Of a stretch of DNA of 42,167 bases, positions 31,844 through 41,314 are shown in pieces. Each line of letters starts with the position of its first letter. Within the stretch, counting starts at the first letter, position 1. The notes under the pieces were generated by a model. It saw only the letters and a list, made by a program, of their open reading frames with translations, did not search any database and was not told where the DNA came from. The stretch comes from Defluviitaleaceae bacterium (GTDB lineage: Bacteria; Bacillota; Clostridia; Lachnospirales; WQUN01), in assembly GCA_009786685.1 (NCBI GenBank), contig WQRQ01000012.1:1-42167 (forward strand), read 5' to 3'. The translations under genes were made by a program, and so were the position numbers.

Positions 31844-34764
31844 TAACTAATCCCCGGGATTTCTACCGTTGTTACATGGGTAGCATCGCCGTCACCCGGC
31901 GGTGGGGTATCCGGTATGGTCGGCACAAAGGGCTGATACCCCGCATTTGGTACTTCTTGCGGCGTTCCGAATCCTTCCCCATCCGTTAAGCCGTCCGCAG
32001 GCGGCACAAAATTAGGATTACGTACCATCATGCCGATGTCGGGGTCCCAAACCCATTCGTTTTGCGGGCTTGCGCCAAAAAATCCGCCCCATGTATGGTA
32101 GGTACAAGAAAGCCCTTGACGCACATACAGCGGGAACTCATGGACACGGTCGCCCACTACTTCTTCGATATCATCTATCGGCATGGCGCGTACTATACCT
32201 ACGCGGGTTACGACAGTCCAGTACGGACAATGCTCCGTCGCGAGCATTCCCGATTCCGAGCAATATGTCTTCTCCTGATGAACACGGCATTGCTGCGTAG
32301 GTATCATACCTGCGGCAAAAACCTCGGTACGCGACGCACGGCTGCCACGCGGGTCGCGATGGCAATAATCCGTAAGCAAATGCCCGGAATCCAAGCAAAC
32401 CGTAGCCGTAACAATCCCCGCAGGGCGGTCAAAACGCCTCGGCTCCAAGTCCATATGAATTTCCTGCATAATAGTGCGCCAAAGCGGCGTATGGAACTCC
32501 CGCGCACGGCTATGCATGGCGGTGTTATTGTCATTCCCCATCCAAATGGCGGCGGTAAAATAAGGCGTATATCCCGCAAACCCAAGGTCACGGTTACGCT
32601 GAGAAGTCCCCGTCTTACCCGCAATAGGAATCTGCCCGCGCAGCCCGGAATCCTGCGTCCAGTTAATCCGCCCACCCGTACCGCGACCAATAGTATCTAT
32701 CATGGAATGTGTAAGCAAATAAGCCGTAGTCGCACGCATTACCCTCTGCGGGTTATGTCCGTTTTCCAGCAGAATATTGCCTTCGTGGTCGAGTACGCGT
32801 GTGTAAAGCACGGGACGATTAAATTCGCCTGCGTTTGCTATGGTGGCATACGCGCCCGCCAGCTCTATGAGCAAAGTACCTGCCATTCCGCCGAGTACCA
32901 TGGCTGCGCCGTCGGTAGGCTGAAGGGTACTGATGCCCATGTCTTCCAAATAACGCTTCATGGTAGGCACGCCCGCGTGGGGAATCCGCGTATCCGCCGC
33001 CGCCCTGGCAGAAACAACATTGCCCGAGGCATAAATGGCGTTACGAACGGTAGACAGCCCACGGAAAGGCGGATTACTCCAGTGATTGGAAGGAGCCCAG
33101 TCCTCGCCGCCGGGGTTAAACAAAAGAAATGGAATATCATCAATAACAGTAGAAGGCTGTGCCAAGTTAAGGTCTATCAACGGCACAAAAGGCACAAGCG
33201 GCTTCATTTGGCTACCGGGTGAGCGGACGGTCTGTGTGGCTCTGTTAAATGCACGGTTAGCGTCTTTTTCGCCGCGCACACCACGCAGTGCAAGCACATG
33301 CCCTGTGTGATGGTCGAGCAAAACAAACGCACCTTGCGGCTGCGGAACCTTAAATGTGCGCTCACTTGTGATTTCGTCGCCAAAGTGGGTTAGCCTTTCA
33401 CGTATATTTTCTATGAAAGCCTCTGCTTCTTCCACATTGTTAACGATATGCGACTGGGAATAATGCCGTGGTAGCTGTGTAATCGTATTAAAAATGCTAA
33501 TCTCATGCGTTACCTCTATAGCAAAGCCCTGCCCTGCACCCGGCCAAAGAGAATCGTCCAAAAAAGCACGGTCTACCACGCCCTGCATGGACAAATCCTG
33601 TGTAGACTCTATCGTCAAACCCGTGTTAAAAATCCTGTGATTGGCTTGGTCACGGTTGATATTATGCTCACGCATAAGGTCCTCTGTCACTTGGTCGAGC
33701 AGTGCATCTGTAAAGCAGTCAAACTCCGTCATCATCCGTCGTATGCCACCGTCGGGGCGACGATAAATTGTATCAAAAACCACACCCAGCATAATAGGCT
33801 CGCCGTCGTCGTCATACATAGGCTCAAAGGTTATGGGGTCGATTACCTGACGCTCCTCGGTTGCTATGGCGTATTCTTCGGCGGTGATAAAGCCGAGCCT
33901 TTCCATGCTCCGCAGCACCTGGCGTGTACGACGCCAGTTATTATGAGGTCTCCTGTCGGGTGCAAGCCGCGAAGGAGCCTGTGTAATAGAAGCAATAACC
34001 GCCGACTGCGCAATGGAAAGCTCCGACACACATAAATCAAAATAAAAATTAGCCGCCGCCACTACGCCGTAGTTTTGTCGCCCAAGGCTGATTTCGTTTA
34101 AATACGATTGCATAATAAAATTCTTTGTTGCCATATGTGGGTCATCGTAGCCGAGAGCGGCAAATTCTTCGCGCAAATGACGTTCAAACTCTATTGCAAT
34201 GTGTTGCTCTTGTAATTTTGTAATAAATGTATTATCCATCACACCCAGCATATTTTTTACAAGCTGCTGTGTGATGGTACTGCCGCCCTCCGTACCCCTG
34301 TCCGGTGCGAAAGCAACATACACGGCACGTGCGATACTCGGCAGGTCTACGCCGTTATGCTCAAAAAACCGCTCGTCCTCGATAGCCACAAATGCATAAA
34401 CCAAATGCTGCGGCATAAGACTAAGCGGCGCGAATGTCCTGTTAAGCCCCGCGTGCAAGGTTTCGCGATGTTCTCCCGTGCGTGCGCAAACGATAAACGA
34501 GCTAAGCTGAACATCCTCATAACCCACACCGGTAGCCACACCAAAAACCCGAGGCGAAATAGGCCCAAGCCCACGGATATCCAAATCCGGAGAAGCCTCC
34601 AAAATCCCAAAATAAACCCCAATGCCCGCGCCCAGCCCTGCAAAACCCGCCACCAGCACAAGCGCGATAGACACCCGCAAAATAAGAAGCCCTATTTTAT
34701 TACGCACCCGCGTAGTATGTGGGCTGCGCCCTAATTTTTTATTCCCATATTGTGAATAATCCAA
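31843..34764 (-). CDS. Bifunctional penicillin-binding protein 1A (GT51 glycosyltransferase plus transpeptidase)
   Basis: 973 residues from a TTG at 34764. An in-frame TGA lies three codons upstream, no ATG is near, and GGTGA precedes it. One membrane helix (~25-53), then GT51 with the catalytic E129 in EDERFFEH and EGGSTITQQLVKN (~159-171). The transpeptidase domain has S518-QMK, S580-GN and K717-TG. The tail (~760-973) holds several cysteines (CLDSGHLLTDYC, QQCRVHQEKTYC, TEHCPYW) and a proline-rich end. It polymerises and cross-links peptidoglycan. The next gene, rsmH, overlaps by one base. Confidence 0.95.
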   Translation of the reverse strand: MDYSQYGNKKLGRSPHTTRVRNKIGLLILRVSIALVLVAGFAGLGAGIGVYFGILEASPDLDIRGLGPISPRVFGVATGVGYEDVQLSSFIVCARTGEHRETLHAGLNRTFAPLSLMPQHLVYAFVAIEDERFFEHNGVDLPSIARAVYVAFAPDRGTEGGSTITQQLVKNMLGVMDNTFITKLQEQHIAIEFERHLREEFAALGYDDPHMATKNFIMQSYLNEISLGRQNYGVVAAANFYFDLCVSELSIAQSAVIASITQAPSRLAPDRRPHNNWRRTRQVLRSMERLGFITAEEYAIATEERQVIDPITFEPMYDDDGEPIMLGVVFDTIYRRPDGGIRRMMTEFDCFTDALLDQVTEDLMREHNINRDQANHRIFNTGLTIESTQDLSMQGVVDRAFLDDSLWPGAGQGFAIEVTHEISIFNTITQLPRHYSQSHIVNNVEEAEAFIENIRERLTHFGDEITSERTFKVPQPQGAFVLLDHHTGHVLALRGVRGEKDANRAFNRATQTVRSPGSQMKPLVPFVPLIDLNLAQPSTVIDDIPFLLFNPGGEDWAPSNHWSNPPFRGLSTVRNAIYASGNVVSARAAADTRIPHAGVPTMKRYLEDMGISTLQPTDGAAMVLGGMAGTLLIELAGAYATIANAGEFNRPVLYTRVLDHEGNILLENGHNPQRVMRATTAYLLTHSMIDTIGRGTGGRINWTQDSGLRGQIPIAGKTGTSQRNRDLGFAGYTPYFTAAIWMGNDNNTAMHSRAREFHTPLWRTIMQEIHMDLEPRRFDRPAGIVTATVCLDSGHLLTDYCHRDPRGSRASRTEVFAAGMIPTQQCRVHQEKTYCSESGMLATEHCPYWTVVTRVGIVRAMPIDDIEEVVGDRVHEFPLYVRQGLSCTYHTWGGFFGASPQNEWVWDPDIGMMVRNPNFVPPADGLTDGEGFGTPQEVPNAGYQPFVPTIPDTPPPGDGDATHVTTVEIPGIS

Positions 34765-34780
34765 AAATAATCACCAAGCC

Positions 34781-35272
34781 TTAACCTTTATAATTAGTTT
34801 TGCCCTGCTTGTACGCATTTAAGACCTTCGCGCTATCCATGGGCATGGCTACCTTGGGCTTTAGTCCGCCATGCGCCACGGGGATTTCCGTTGCACGGCG
34901 TCCATCGAGCAGGCGATTGTTTTCTTCTTCCGCCACCCTGATTTTTACATCCAAATCCATAACAATCCGTATATGCTCTTGCAGCAGCTTTACCTGCGAC
35001 TTGTAGTTTTCCTGCTGTGCGTCCAGCTCCGGGCCTATATCCTTTAACATCTTTTCAAACATGTCGTCGCAGGCACGCACTATATTTATCGAGGATTGCT
35101 TTTCCTCATTCATCCCAAAAATCATTTCGCGTACGCCTTCGAAGGGAAGCTCGCTTTCTATTACCGTGCGCTGGTTTTCGCTAATGCTCAAAATATCCGT
35201 AAGGGCAGTCGCTTTCTTTTTTAGTCCTTCCAGCATAATGTTTAATTGCGTTAACATCTCATTGTCAGCCAT
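34781..35272 (-). CDS. Helical protein, possible FlgN-like export chaperone (weak)
   Basis: 163 residues, almost entirely helical (LTQLNIMLEGLKKKATALTD, then long charged heptads to ~120), with a short polar tail ending AYKQGKTNYKG. The pattern is like FlgN/FliT flagellar chaperones, but no flagellar gene is nearby. It overlaps the diguanylate cyclase gene by 8 bases and precedes PBP1A by 16, so it is in one operon with both. It could instead be a cyclase partner or a cell-wall regulator. Confidence 0.65.
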   Translation of the reverse strand: MADNEMLTQLNIMLEGLKKKATALTDILSISENQRTVIESELPFEGVREMIFGMNEEKQSSINIVRACDDMFEKMLKDIGPELDAQQENYKSQVKLLQEHIRIVMDLDVKIRVAEEENNRLLDGRRATEIPVAHGGLKPKVAMPMDSAKVLNAYKQGKTNYKG

Positions 35273-36005
35273 TGACGGTTAACCCCAAATACGCATACTG
35301 ATTACGCCCGCGGTTTTTTGCTTGAAAAAGTGCCTCATCCACGCGCTTAAAGAAATCAGTTGGCGACCAGCCCGTGGGATTACGCTCTCCCGTAACCAGC
35401 CCTATAGAAACTGTCACATAATCCGCCACAGCATTAGACGCGTGCGGAATCTTTAGCCGCCGCACCTCTTCTATCATGCGGTCGGCCACCAGCCGCGCAC
35501 CGTCCTCGGGCGTATAGGGCAAAATGGCCATAAACTCTTCACCGCCATACCGCGCAATAAAATCTTGCCCACGGAACAAACAGGCCTTTAAAACCTCCGC
35601 AACAAAACGAAGGCATTCGTCGCCCGCGCTATGCCCATAGGTATCGTTATACTGCTTAAAATAGTCGATATCAATTTGAATCACACTAAGCATATCGCCC
35701 TGCCGCCCCATAGACCCCAGCACTCTGTCCATGTTCTCGTGCAGATACCGCTTATTAAAAATCCCTGTAAGTACGTCAAAATGCACCTTGCTCAAAATCT
35801 CATGCTTGTCTGTATCCATATGCACCACAGACCGCTCCGAAGAACTCGTCATCTGCTTGTACTGCTTAAACTGCTTCAGCAGCTTGCCATACTCCTCGAT
35901 AAGCTTGCCGTAGTGAGAAATCTCCAGCAGCGAGTCATCCTCCAAGCCAAGCAAAGTGGACACGGCAGTATCATAAACTTGTTGTTCCCTTGCAAACAAA
36001 TCCAT
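35265..36005 (-). CDS. Diguanylate cyclase (GGDEF)
   Basis: 246 residues. The N-terminal ~70 are helical with no membrane segment. The GGDEF domain has IDIDYFKQYNDTYGHSAGDE and an intact GGEEF (154-158). The inhibitory I-site RGQD (145-148) lies exactly five residues before it. It should make c-di-GMP from two GTP and be product-inhibited. It is the first gene of the PBP1A-rsmH-ftsL-PBP2 operon, with AAGGAG 9 bases before the ATG. The input signal is unknown. Confidence 0.93.
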   Translation of the reverse strand: MDLFAREQQVYDTAVSTLLGLEDDSLLEISHYGKLIEEYGKLLKQFKQYKQMTSSSERSVVHMDTDKHEILSKVHFDVLTGIFNKRYLHENMDRVLGSMGRQGDMLSVIQIDIDYFKQYNDTYGHSAGDECLRFVAEVLKACLFRGQDFIARYGGEEFMAILPYTPEDGARLVADRMIEEVRRLKIPHASNAVADYVTVSIGLVTGERNPTGWSPTDFFKRVDEALFQAKNRGRNQYAYLGLTVNG

Positions 36006-36067
36006 ATGGGGAAGCTCCTTTGTCTGTTACGAGCATTTTGGTCTCTTCCTAAACTTTGTCACTTAGT

Positions 36068-36096
36068 ATTAAACAACATTTTGAGGGAAATGGCAA
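36068..36096 (-). promoter_or_regulatory. Sigma-A promoter of the GGDEF-PBP-rsmH-ftsL operon
   Basis: On the minus strand TTGCCA (36096-36091), 17 bases, TTTAAT (36073-36068), about 60 bases before the cyclase ATG. Four of six and five of six consensus positions with ideal spacing. No terminator is visible between 36005 and 27869, so the six genes may be one transcript. Confidence 0.65.
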
Positions 36097-36147
36097 GGGA
36101 AATTTCCCGCGAAACAGGCGGGAGATGTAGATGCTCGTACAAAAATA

Positions 36148-36546
36148 TCACCACAAAGTCGTTATCCAAGGGAGTTCATTAAAAGCGGGGTCGCTTGTCA
36201 ACAATGTTAAGCCGTCGGCAGAAGCTTGTGCTGCCAGCAATCTGTCGAAGGGGTCGCGGTGCGACCATTTAAATTTTCCTGCTAAATGTGCATGGCGCGT
36301 GTTAATTGACAATTCGTCCGCGCCAAAGGTTTGGAGTACGTCAAGATAGTTTTCTGCCACGTCCTCAAATCCCCGCAGTTTGCCAAGTTTGTGTTTGTAC
36401 ATTATTTCGTATGCACTTACCGATGAAACAAATTTTTGCGCATTTATATCAGTTAACGCCCTTTTTGCCGCTTCGCTTAATTTTTCGCTCCCACGTACCG
36501 CCCAAAGAAGCGTGTGGGTGTCGAGCAGATATTTTACAGCCCCCAT
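36148..36546 (-). CDS. VapC-like PIN-domain toxin
   Basis: 132 residues. The acidic PIN residues are present: D9 (YLLDTHTLLWAV), E47 (SAYEIMYKHKLGKL), D98 and D101 (RDPFDRLLAAQA). It ends with LLTSDPAFNELP. PIN toxins are magnesium-dependent RNases that act on tRNA or other RNA. Its start lies 13 bases inside the upstream antitoxin gene, the usual toxin-antitoxin layout. Unlike the remnant at 26381 it looks whole. Confidence 0.9.
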   Translation of the reverse strand: MGAVKYLLDTHTLLWAVRGSEKLSEAAKRALTDINAQKFVSSVSAYEIMYKHKLGKLRGFEDVAENYLDVLQTFGADELSINTRHAHLAGKFKWSHRDPFDRLLAAQASADGLTLLTSDPAFNELPWITTLW

Positions 36547-36761
36547 GCTTGCAAATCCTCCTCGGGAAGCGGGTCAAAAAAGCTATCCGGCAAAGGAGGG
36601 CCATCAAGAAACCCCAGCTTAACTTCATAATTTGGGCTTTCCGATGTTTCGTTTTGGGCGGGCAAAATAATCACTTCTACCTTTTTATTACGCAACGATT
36701 GTGGCAGGTTAAAAAGACCGCTTAGCATATCACTACCTAAGGTTTGACGAACATATTCCAT
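36534..36761 (-). CDS. VapB-like antitoxin (DUF2281-type)
   Basis: 75 residues. The N-terminal half (SGLFNLPQSLRNKKVEVIIL) resembles antitoxins in which a short beta-hairpin domain binds DNA. The acidic, proline-rich C-terminus (PLPDSFFDPLPEEDLQAWGL) would wrap the toxin. It precedes and overlaps the PIN toxin. GGCGGTGTTGTA before the ATG gives a moderate SD. Confidence 0.75.
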   Translation of the reverse strand: MEYVRQTLGSDMLSGLFNLPQSLRNKKVEVIILPAQNETSESPNYEVKLGFLDGPPLPDSFFDPLPEEDLQAWGL

Positions 36762-36792
36762 TACAACACCGCCTTTTTAATTTTATATTGAC

Positions 36793-36821
36793 ATTAAACA
36801 TGATTTTTTTTGAATCGGCAA
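36793..36821 (-). promoter_or_regulatory. Probable promoter of the VapBC-like pair
   Basis: On the minus strand TTGCCG (36821-36816), 17 bases, TTTAAT (36798-36793), 32 bases before the antitoxin ATG. Fair match to sigma-A. It lies in the region divergent from the dehydrogenase gene. Confidence 0.55.
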
Positions 36822-36880
36822 GGGTAACTTGTAGCATATCAACAATATTTGTGCGAAAATATACAAAAGGAGTTGCTTAC

Positions 36881-37642
36881 ATGAATAAAAAAATTCTAAT
36901 AACCGGCGTAAGCCGTCCCTTGGGTATAGGCGCGACGCTTGCAAAAAGATTTGCAGAAGCGGGTGCAGTCGTTGCGGTGCATGGGTTTTCGGGGTATGAC
37001 ATGACGGTGGGGACTAAAAATTCTGCTGCGCCGAACGGCACGGAAAGCATAGCAAAGCAATTATCGGACAGCGGTTTAAATGTTGTCGTGGTAACGCCGT
37101 CAGACTTCACAGAAACGGGAACAGCAAAAAAAGCCGTAGAAGAAGCCGCACAAAAACTGGACGGCTTGGACGGACTAATCCTAAACCACTGCTACGGAAC
37201 ATATACAGAAATAGGAGACTGGACAGAAGAAAATCTTGACCCGCACTTCTCAGTAAACATCCGCGCCTGCATGTTAATGATTCAAGCATTCGCAAAGCAA
37301 GTTGACACAACCCGCGAAAACGCAATAACGCTATTCACAAGCGGGCAAAGCAACGGCCCCATGACAAACGAAATCCCCTACTGCGTAGCAAAAGAAGCAA
37401 TAAGCAACCTAACCCGTCAAACATCAGCATTGCTGGGAAGCAAAAACATAAGAGTAAACTGCATAAACCCCGGCCCAAACGACACGGGCTACTACACAGG
37501 CGACACAAGCCGCTGGTGTACCCCAAACGACGCCGCAGATTTGGCACTATTTTTGCACAGTAGCCACGCAAAGTGCATTACAGGGCAAATAATCGCAAGC
37601 GATAAAGGGGAAGGGTTTGGCGGCAACTTTGTGCTATGTTAG
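36881..37642 (+). CDS. Short-chain dehydrogenase/reductase (SDR)
   Basis: 253 residues from the ATG at 36881, with AAGGAG 8 bases before it; upstream in-frame starts have no site. Cofactor motif TGVSRPLGIGATLAKRF (~8-24), NH in LILNHCYG, catalytic serine in TSGQSNG and YCVAKEA (YxxxK) are present, then INPGPNDTG. The product is a classical NAD(P)-dependent oxidoreductase of unknown substrate, of FabG-like size. It is divergent from the toxin-antitoxin pair and convergent with smc. Confidence 0.9.
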   Translation: MNKKILITGVSRPLGIGATLAKRFAEAGAVVAVHGFSGYDMTVGTKNSAAPNGTESIAKQLSDSGLNVVVVTPSDFTETGTAKKAVEEAAQKLDGLDGLILNHCYGTYTEIGDWTEENLDPHFSVNIRACMLMIQAFAKQVDTTRENAITLFTSGQSNGPMTNEIPYCVAKEAISNLTRQTSALLGSKNIRVNCINPGPNDTGYYTGDTSRWCTPNDAADLALFLHSSHAKCITGQIIASDKGEGFGGNFVLC

Positions 37643-37733
37643 TCGCAAGCTTTTGGTCACGCGTTACTTTTCCTGTTTAGATGTTTTTGATAAAAGCGTG
37701 CCGACCTGCATAAACACCGGGTCGTACGGGTTT

Positions 37734-40700
37734 TTACTCATCCAGTAGGCGTACACTTACCAGCTTAGAAATCCCCTGCTCCTCCATGGTGACGCCGTAG
37801 AGGTTGTCGGCTGCTTCCATTGTCCCTTTGCGGTGGGTGATTATTATAAATTGCGTGCCTTTTGCGTACTGCTTTACGAAGTTTGCGAAGCGGTACACAT
37901 TGGCATCATCCAAGGCTGACTCAATTTCGTCCAACACGCAGAAGGGCGACGGCTTCATACGTAGGATGGCAAACAGCAGGGAGATGGCGGTGAGTGCGCG
38001 TTCTCCGCCGGAAAGCAGCATTAGGTTTTGCAGGGATTTGCCGGGGGGCTGTGCGATGATTTCTATGCCGCTTTCGAGGACGTTGTCGGTGTCCATCAGA
38101 CGAAGCTTCGCCTTGCCGCCTTCGAACATCTCGCGGAATACCTCTTGGAAGTGGGCGGCGATTTCTTCAAATTTTTCGGCAAACTGTGTTTCCATTTGTG
38201 AGGTTAGGCTTTGGATAAGCTCTTCCAGAGCGGCTTCTGCCTCTATTATGTCTTCGCGCTGGGTTGTTAAAAACTCGTGGCGCGTTTTTATTTGCTTAAA
38301 GGCCTCTATCGCGCCGATGTTTACGTTTGTCATTTGAGCTAATTCCGCCTTTAGCTGCTGGCCTGTTTTGCGCAAAGCCGTCTCGTTAAAGTCCTCGCGC
38401 TTAAATTGCATTGCGGTTTGGGCGGTTAAGTTGTACTCCTCCCAGATTTCGTTGTGGAGGCGGTGGCTGGTGGCGTCCAGATTTTCTTTGCGAGCCTCCA
38501 GGCGGGCGATTTCTCGCTCCAGTAGGGCTGTGGCGTCGGTTTGGGTACGTTCTTCGGTCTCGGTTTTTGTTATGGCGTTGTCCAGCGTGTTTTTTTCTTC
38601 CTCGCTTTGGGAAACAACTGCGCGGGCTTCTTCCAGTCGGGATTGGATTTTTATAAGCTCCGTGGTTTTTTCGGCTCGCTCGGCGGCGGATTTTTCTGCC
38701 GCTTTTTTGTTTTCGGTGATTTCGGTGACGATTTTTTGTTTTTCTTCGGACAGGGTCGCCGCCTCTTTTTGCAGGCGGTCTACTGTTTGCTTTGCGTGGG
38801 TTATTTTGTCCTCGGCGCGGGTTATTTCTACGCGCAGGTCGGTTATTATATCGGTTTCTTCTGTGGTGGTTTGGCGGTTTTGTTCCAGTTCCTTTTGGTA
38901 GTTTTCCAAGGTTTCTCGGGCTTTGTCGGCAATTCCTTCGTTTTGGGAAAGCTCCGCCTTCGCCGTGCGAATTGCCGTGTTGGTCTCCGCAAGGGCAGCG
39001 AGAAGCTTCTCGTTTTCTGCTGTTAATTGCGCGGTTTGCTCGTTTAGGATTTTTAGGGTGTCCTCGGATTCTTTTAGCTTTCCGCTTAGGCTTTGTTGCT
39101 CCAGTTGTGCGGTGTTTACTGTTTCGCGTACGGCGTCCATTGCCTCACGGGTGGCGGCACGTTTTTCGCTTAGTTCGCGTTGTTTTTCCGTTAGCTCGTC
39201 CATGTTTTTTTGTTGGGTGGCGACTTCTTCCTTTAGCTGCGCCAACTGCCGCGCCCGACCTATAATGCCCGCGCTTTGCCGCGAAACACTGCCGCCCGTA
39301 ATCGCCCCGCCGGGGTTAAGCCGCTCGCCTTCTTTTGTCACAATCTTGTACGAGTAGTTATATTTTTTATGAATCACAAGCGCGTTATCCAGCGTATCAA
39401 CGACCAAAAAATCCCCAAGAAGCTGCGAAATAACCTGCGCATAAACCGCCTCGCACTCTACAAGCTCGGCGGCAATACCGATAAAGCCCGCGTCTTTTTT
39501 AAAATGCGCGGCCTCCAAGTTTTTGCCCTTAACGGCAGAAAGCGGCAAAAACGTAGCCCGCCCCTCATTATGCTTTTTAAGAAACTCGATGGCATGTTTG
39601 GCGTCTTCCTCGTTTTGTGTAATGATATTTTGCGCGGCACTGCCAAGGGCTATCTCGATAGCCGTCTCAAACTCGCCTGCCACGCCGATTAACTCACCAA
39701 CCGCCCCGCATATCCCCGAAAAGCGCGGGCTATGCTCTTTTTTATCCAAAATCACCTTTACGCTTTTGAAATAACCCTCGCGCTGGGATTCCAGCTCGCT
39801 GATTGCGCGATAGCGGCCGCGTGTGGCGGTTAGCGTCTCGGTAGCTTTTTGAATTTCCGTATCAAGGGCGTCGGTCTCCGTGCGCATTCTGTTATATGTG
39901 AAGATGTATTCCTCTTGGTTTTTGTGGGCGGCTTCCAGCTCGCGCTCGCAGGCTGTGAGTGCGCTTTTAAGCTCGCTCGCGGATGATGTTTTTTCTTCTA
40001 TGGTTGCTTTGTGACGGGCGGTCTCGGTGCTTAGGCGTTCCATGTCGTCTTCTTGGCGTCGGTAGTTGTTTTCGGCTTCCAGTACACGGGCGCGGCTGTC
40101 TGTGGCTGCGTTCATCGCGTCCATTACGTTTTGGTTAAGCTCGTCCATTTTATCCGTGCTTTCGCGCATGGCCTCGTCGCGCCGAGCGGCGATTTCCAGT
40201 TGCTCGGCCAGGCGGGTGTTTAGGGTGCTAAGCTCGGCTTCTGTGGTAGAAATCGCCTGCGATTCTTCCCCGCATTCCTCGTCTCTCTCGGAAATCCCGA
40301 TGTCGCGTTTTTCCGCTTCCCCCGCCAAACGTGTATTGTCCGTCTCAAATTGCTCCAGACGGCTTTCCAACAATTTAATATCGCTTTGGCGTTGCTCTAT
40401 TGACGTTGTGGTCTCCAGCAAATCCTCGTTTGCGCGGCGGTATTTTGCGTCGGCGTTTGCGGCGCGGGCTTTTAGCTCCTCACTCGCGCTTCGTGACTCG
40501 GTTAACAGACGTTTTCCGTCTTCGGATTGCGATAATGCGGTCGCCAGCGATTTCTCCGTGGTCTCCATGTCGTCGCTTATTTTTCTTATGTCTTCTAAAA
40601 AAATATTTATGTGAATGCTCTTATACTCGTCGCGTAATTCCAAATACCTACGGGCTTCCTCCGATTGCTCCTCCAGCGGCTCCAGTTGCTCGGTTAGCTC

Positions 40701-41288
40701 TGTGATTATGTCGTCTACGCGGGCGCGGTTCAGCTTTTCGCGGTCGAGCTTATTCATGGCCTCGCCACGGCGGGCTTTATATTTGCTTATGCCTGCGGCT
40801 TCTTCAAACACATTACGCCTGTCCTCGCCACGTAGCGACAAAATCTCGTCAATCCGCCCCTGCCCTACGATGGAATACCCATCGCGACCGATTCCCGTAT
40901 CCATAAACAGCATTTGAATATCTTTAAGGCGGCAATTTTCGCCGTTGATAGAATACTCACTCTCGCCCGAGCGATAAACGCGGCGCGTAACGGCGATTTC
41001 TTTAAATTCCAGCGGAAGCGCGTTATCACTGTTATCCAAACGCATGGTAATCTCCGCATAACCCAGCGGCTTGCGGTGTTCCGTTCCCGCAAAAATAATA
41101 TCCTCCATTTTGCCGCCACGAAGGGTTTTCGCGCTTTGCTCGCCCAAAACCCAGCGCAGCGCGTCGGCTATGTTGGATTTTCCGCTTCCGTTAGGCCCTA
41201 CCACGCCGTTTAAGCCGGGCGCAAGGTCCAACGAAATACGTTCGGCAAAGGATTTAAAGCCACAAAGCTCTAATTTTTTTAAGTACAT
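37734..41288 (-). CDS. smc: Chromosome segregation ATPase SMC
   Basis: 1184 residues from the ATG at 41288 (GAAGTGA about 8 bases upstream). Walker A GPNGSGKSN at ~32-40, then a long coiled coil. The hinge domain lies at ~515-640 (ICGAVGELIGVAGEFETAIE), then the returning coiled coil. The signature LLSGGERALTA and Walker B FCVLDEIESALDDAN end the head. SMC with ScpA and ScpB loads at parS sites and compacts and separates chromosomes. Neither rnc nor ftsY, its common neighbours, is adjacent; the gene stands alone. Confidence 0.97.
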   Translation of the reverse strand: MYLKKLELCGFKSFAERISLDLAPGLNGVVGPNGSGKSNIADALRWVLGEQSAKTLRGGKMEDIIFAGTEHRKPLGYAEITMRLDNSDNALPLEFKEIAVTRRVYRSGESEYSINGENCRLKDIQMLFMDTGIGRDGYSIVGQGRIDEILSLRGEDRRNVFEEAAGISKYKARRGEAMNKLDREKLNRARVDDIITELTEQLEPLEEQSEEARRYLELRDEYKSIHINIFLEDIRKISDDMETTEKSLATALSQSEDGKRLLTESRSASEELKARAANADAKYRRANEDLLETTTSIEQRQSDIKLLESRLEQFETDNTRLAGEAEKRDIGISERDEECGEESQAISTTEAELSTLNTRLAEQLEIAARRDEAMRESTDKMDELNQNVMDAMNAATDSRARVLEAENNYRRQEDDMERLSTETARHKATIEEKTSSASELKSALTACERELEAAHKNQEEYIFTYNRMRTETDALDTEIQKATETLTATRGRYRAISELESQREGYFKSVKVILDKKEHSPRFSGICGAVGELIGVAGEFETAIEIALGSAAQNIITQNEEDAKHAIEFLKKHNEGRATFLPLSAVKGKNLEAAHFKKDAGFIGIAAELVECEAVYAQVISQLLGDFLVVDTLDNALVIHKKYNYSYKIVTKEGERLNPGGAITGGSVSRQSAGIIGRARQLAQLKEEVATQQKNMDELTEKQRELSEKRAATREAMDAVRETVNTAQLEQQSLSGKLKESEDTLKILNEQTAQLTAENEKLLAALAETNTAIRTAKAELSQNEGIADKARETLENYQKELEQNRQTTTEETDIITDLRVEITRAEDKITHAKQTVDRLQKEAATLSEEKQKIVTEITENKKAAEKSAAERAEKTTELIKIQSRLEEARAVVSQSEEEKNTLDNAITKTETEERTQTDATALLEREIARLEARKENLDATSHRLHNEIWEEYNLTAQTAMQFKREDFNETALRKTGQQLKAELAQMTNVNIGAIEAFKQIKTRHEFLTTQREDIIEAEAALEELIQSLTSQMETQFAEKFEEIAAHFQEVFREMFEGGKAKLRLMDTDNVLESGIEIIAQPPGKSLQNLMLLSGGERALTAISLLFAILRMKPSPFCVLDEIESALDDANVYRFANFVKQYAKGTQFIIITHRKGTMEAADNLYGVTMEEQGISKLVSVRLLDE

Positions 41289-41314
41289 GTACAAATCACT
41301 TCTCTTTCGGCAAT

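Noticed and set aside
32062-33222. 386-codon plus-strand ORF inside the PBP1A gene
   Set aside because: Opposite-strand shadow of a clear PBP1A with all catalytic motifs.
34865-34885. CACGGGGATTTCC inside the helical-protein gene, matching part of repeat family B
   Set aside because: Only 13 bases match, it lies in a good coding frame, and no stem forms there.
36101-36123. Small GGGAAATTTCCC and CCCGC/GCGGG inverted repeats upstream of the cyclase promoter
   Set aside because: Too short to be called a repeat or a terminator; may simply be local sequence.
36788-36811. TTGACA at 36788 as a -35 for the SDR gene
   Set aside because: No acceptable -10 lies 16-18 bases downstream on the plus strand.
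37643-37733. Possible hairpin (CACGC/GCGTG) between the SDR and smc genes
   Set aside because: The arms are short and interrupted, with no T tract; not called a terminator.
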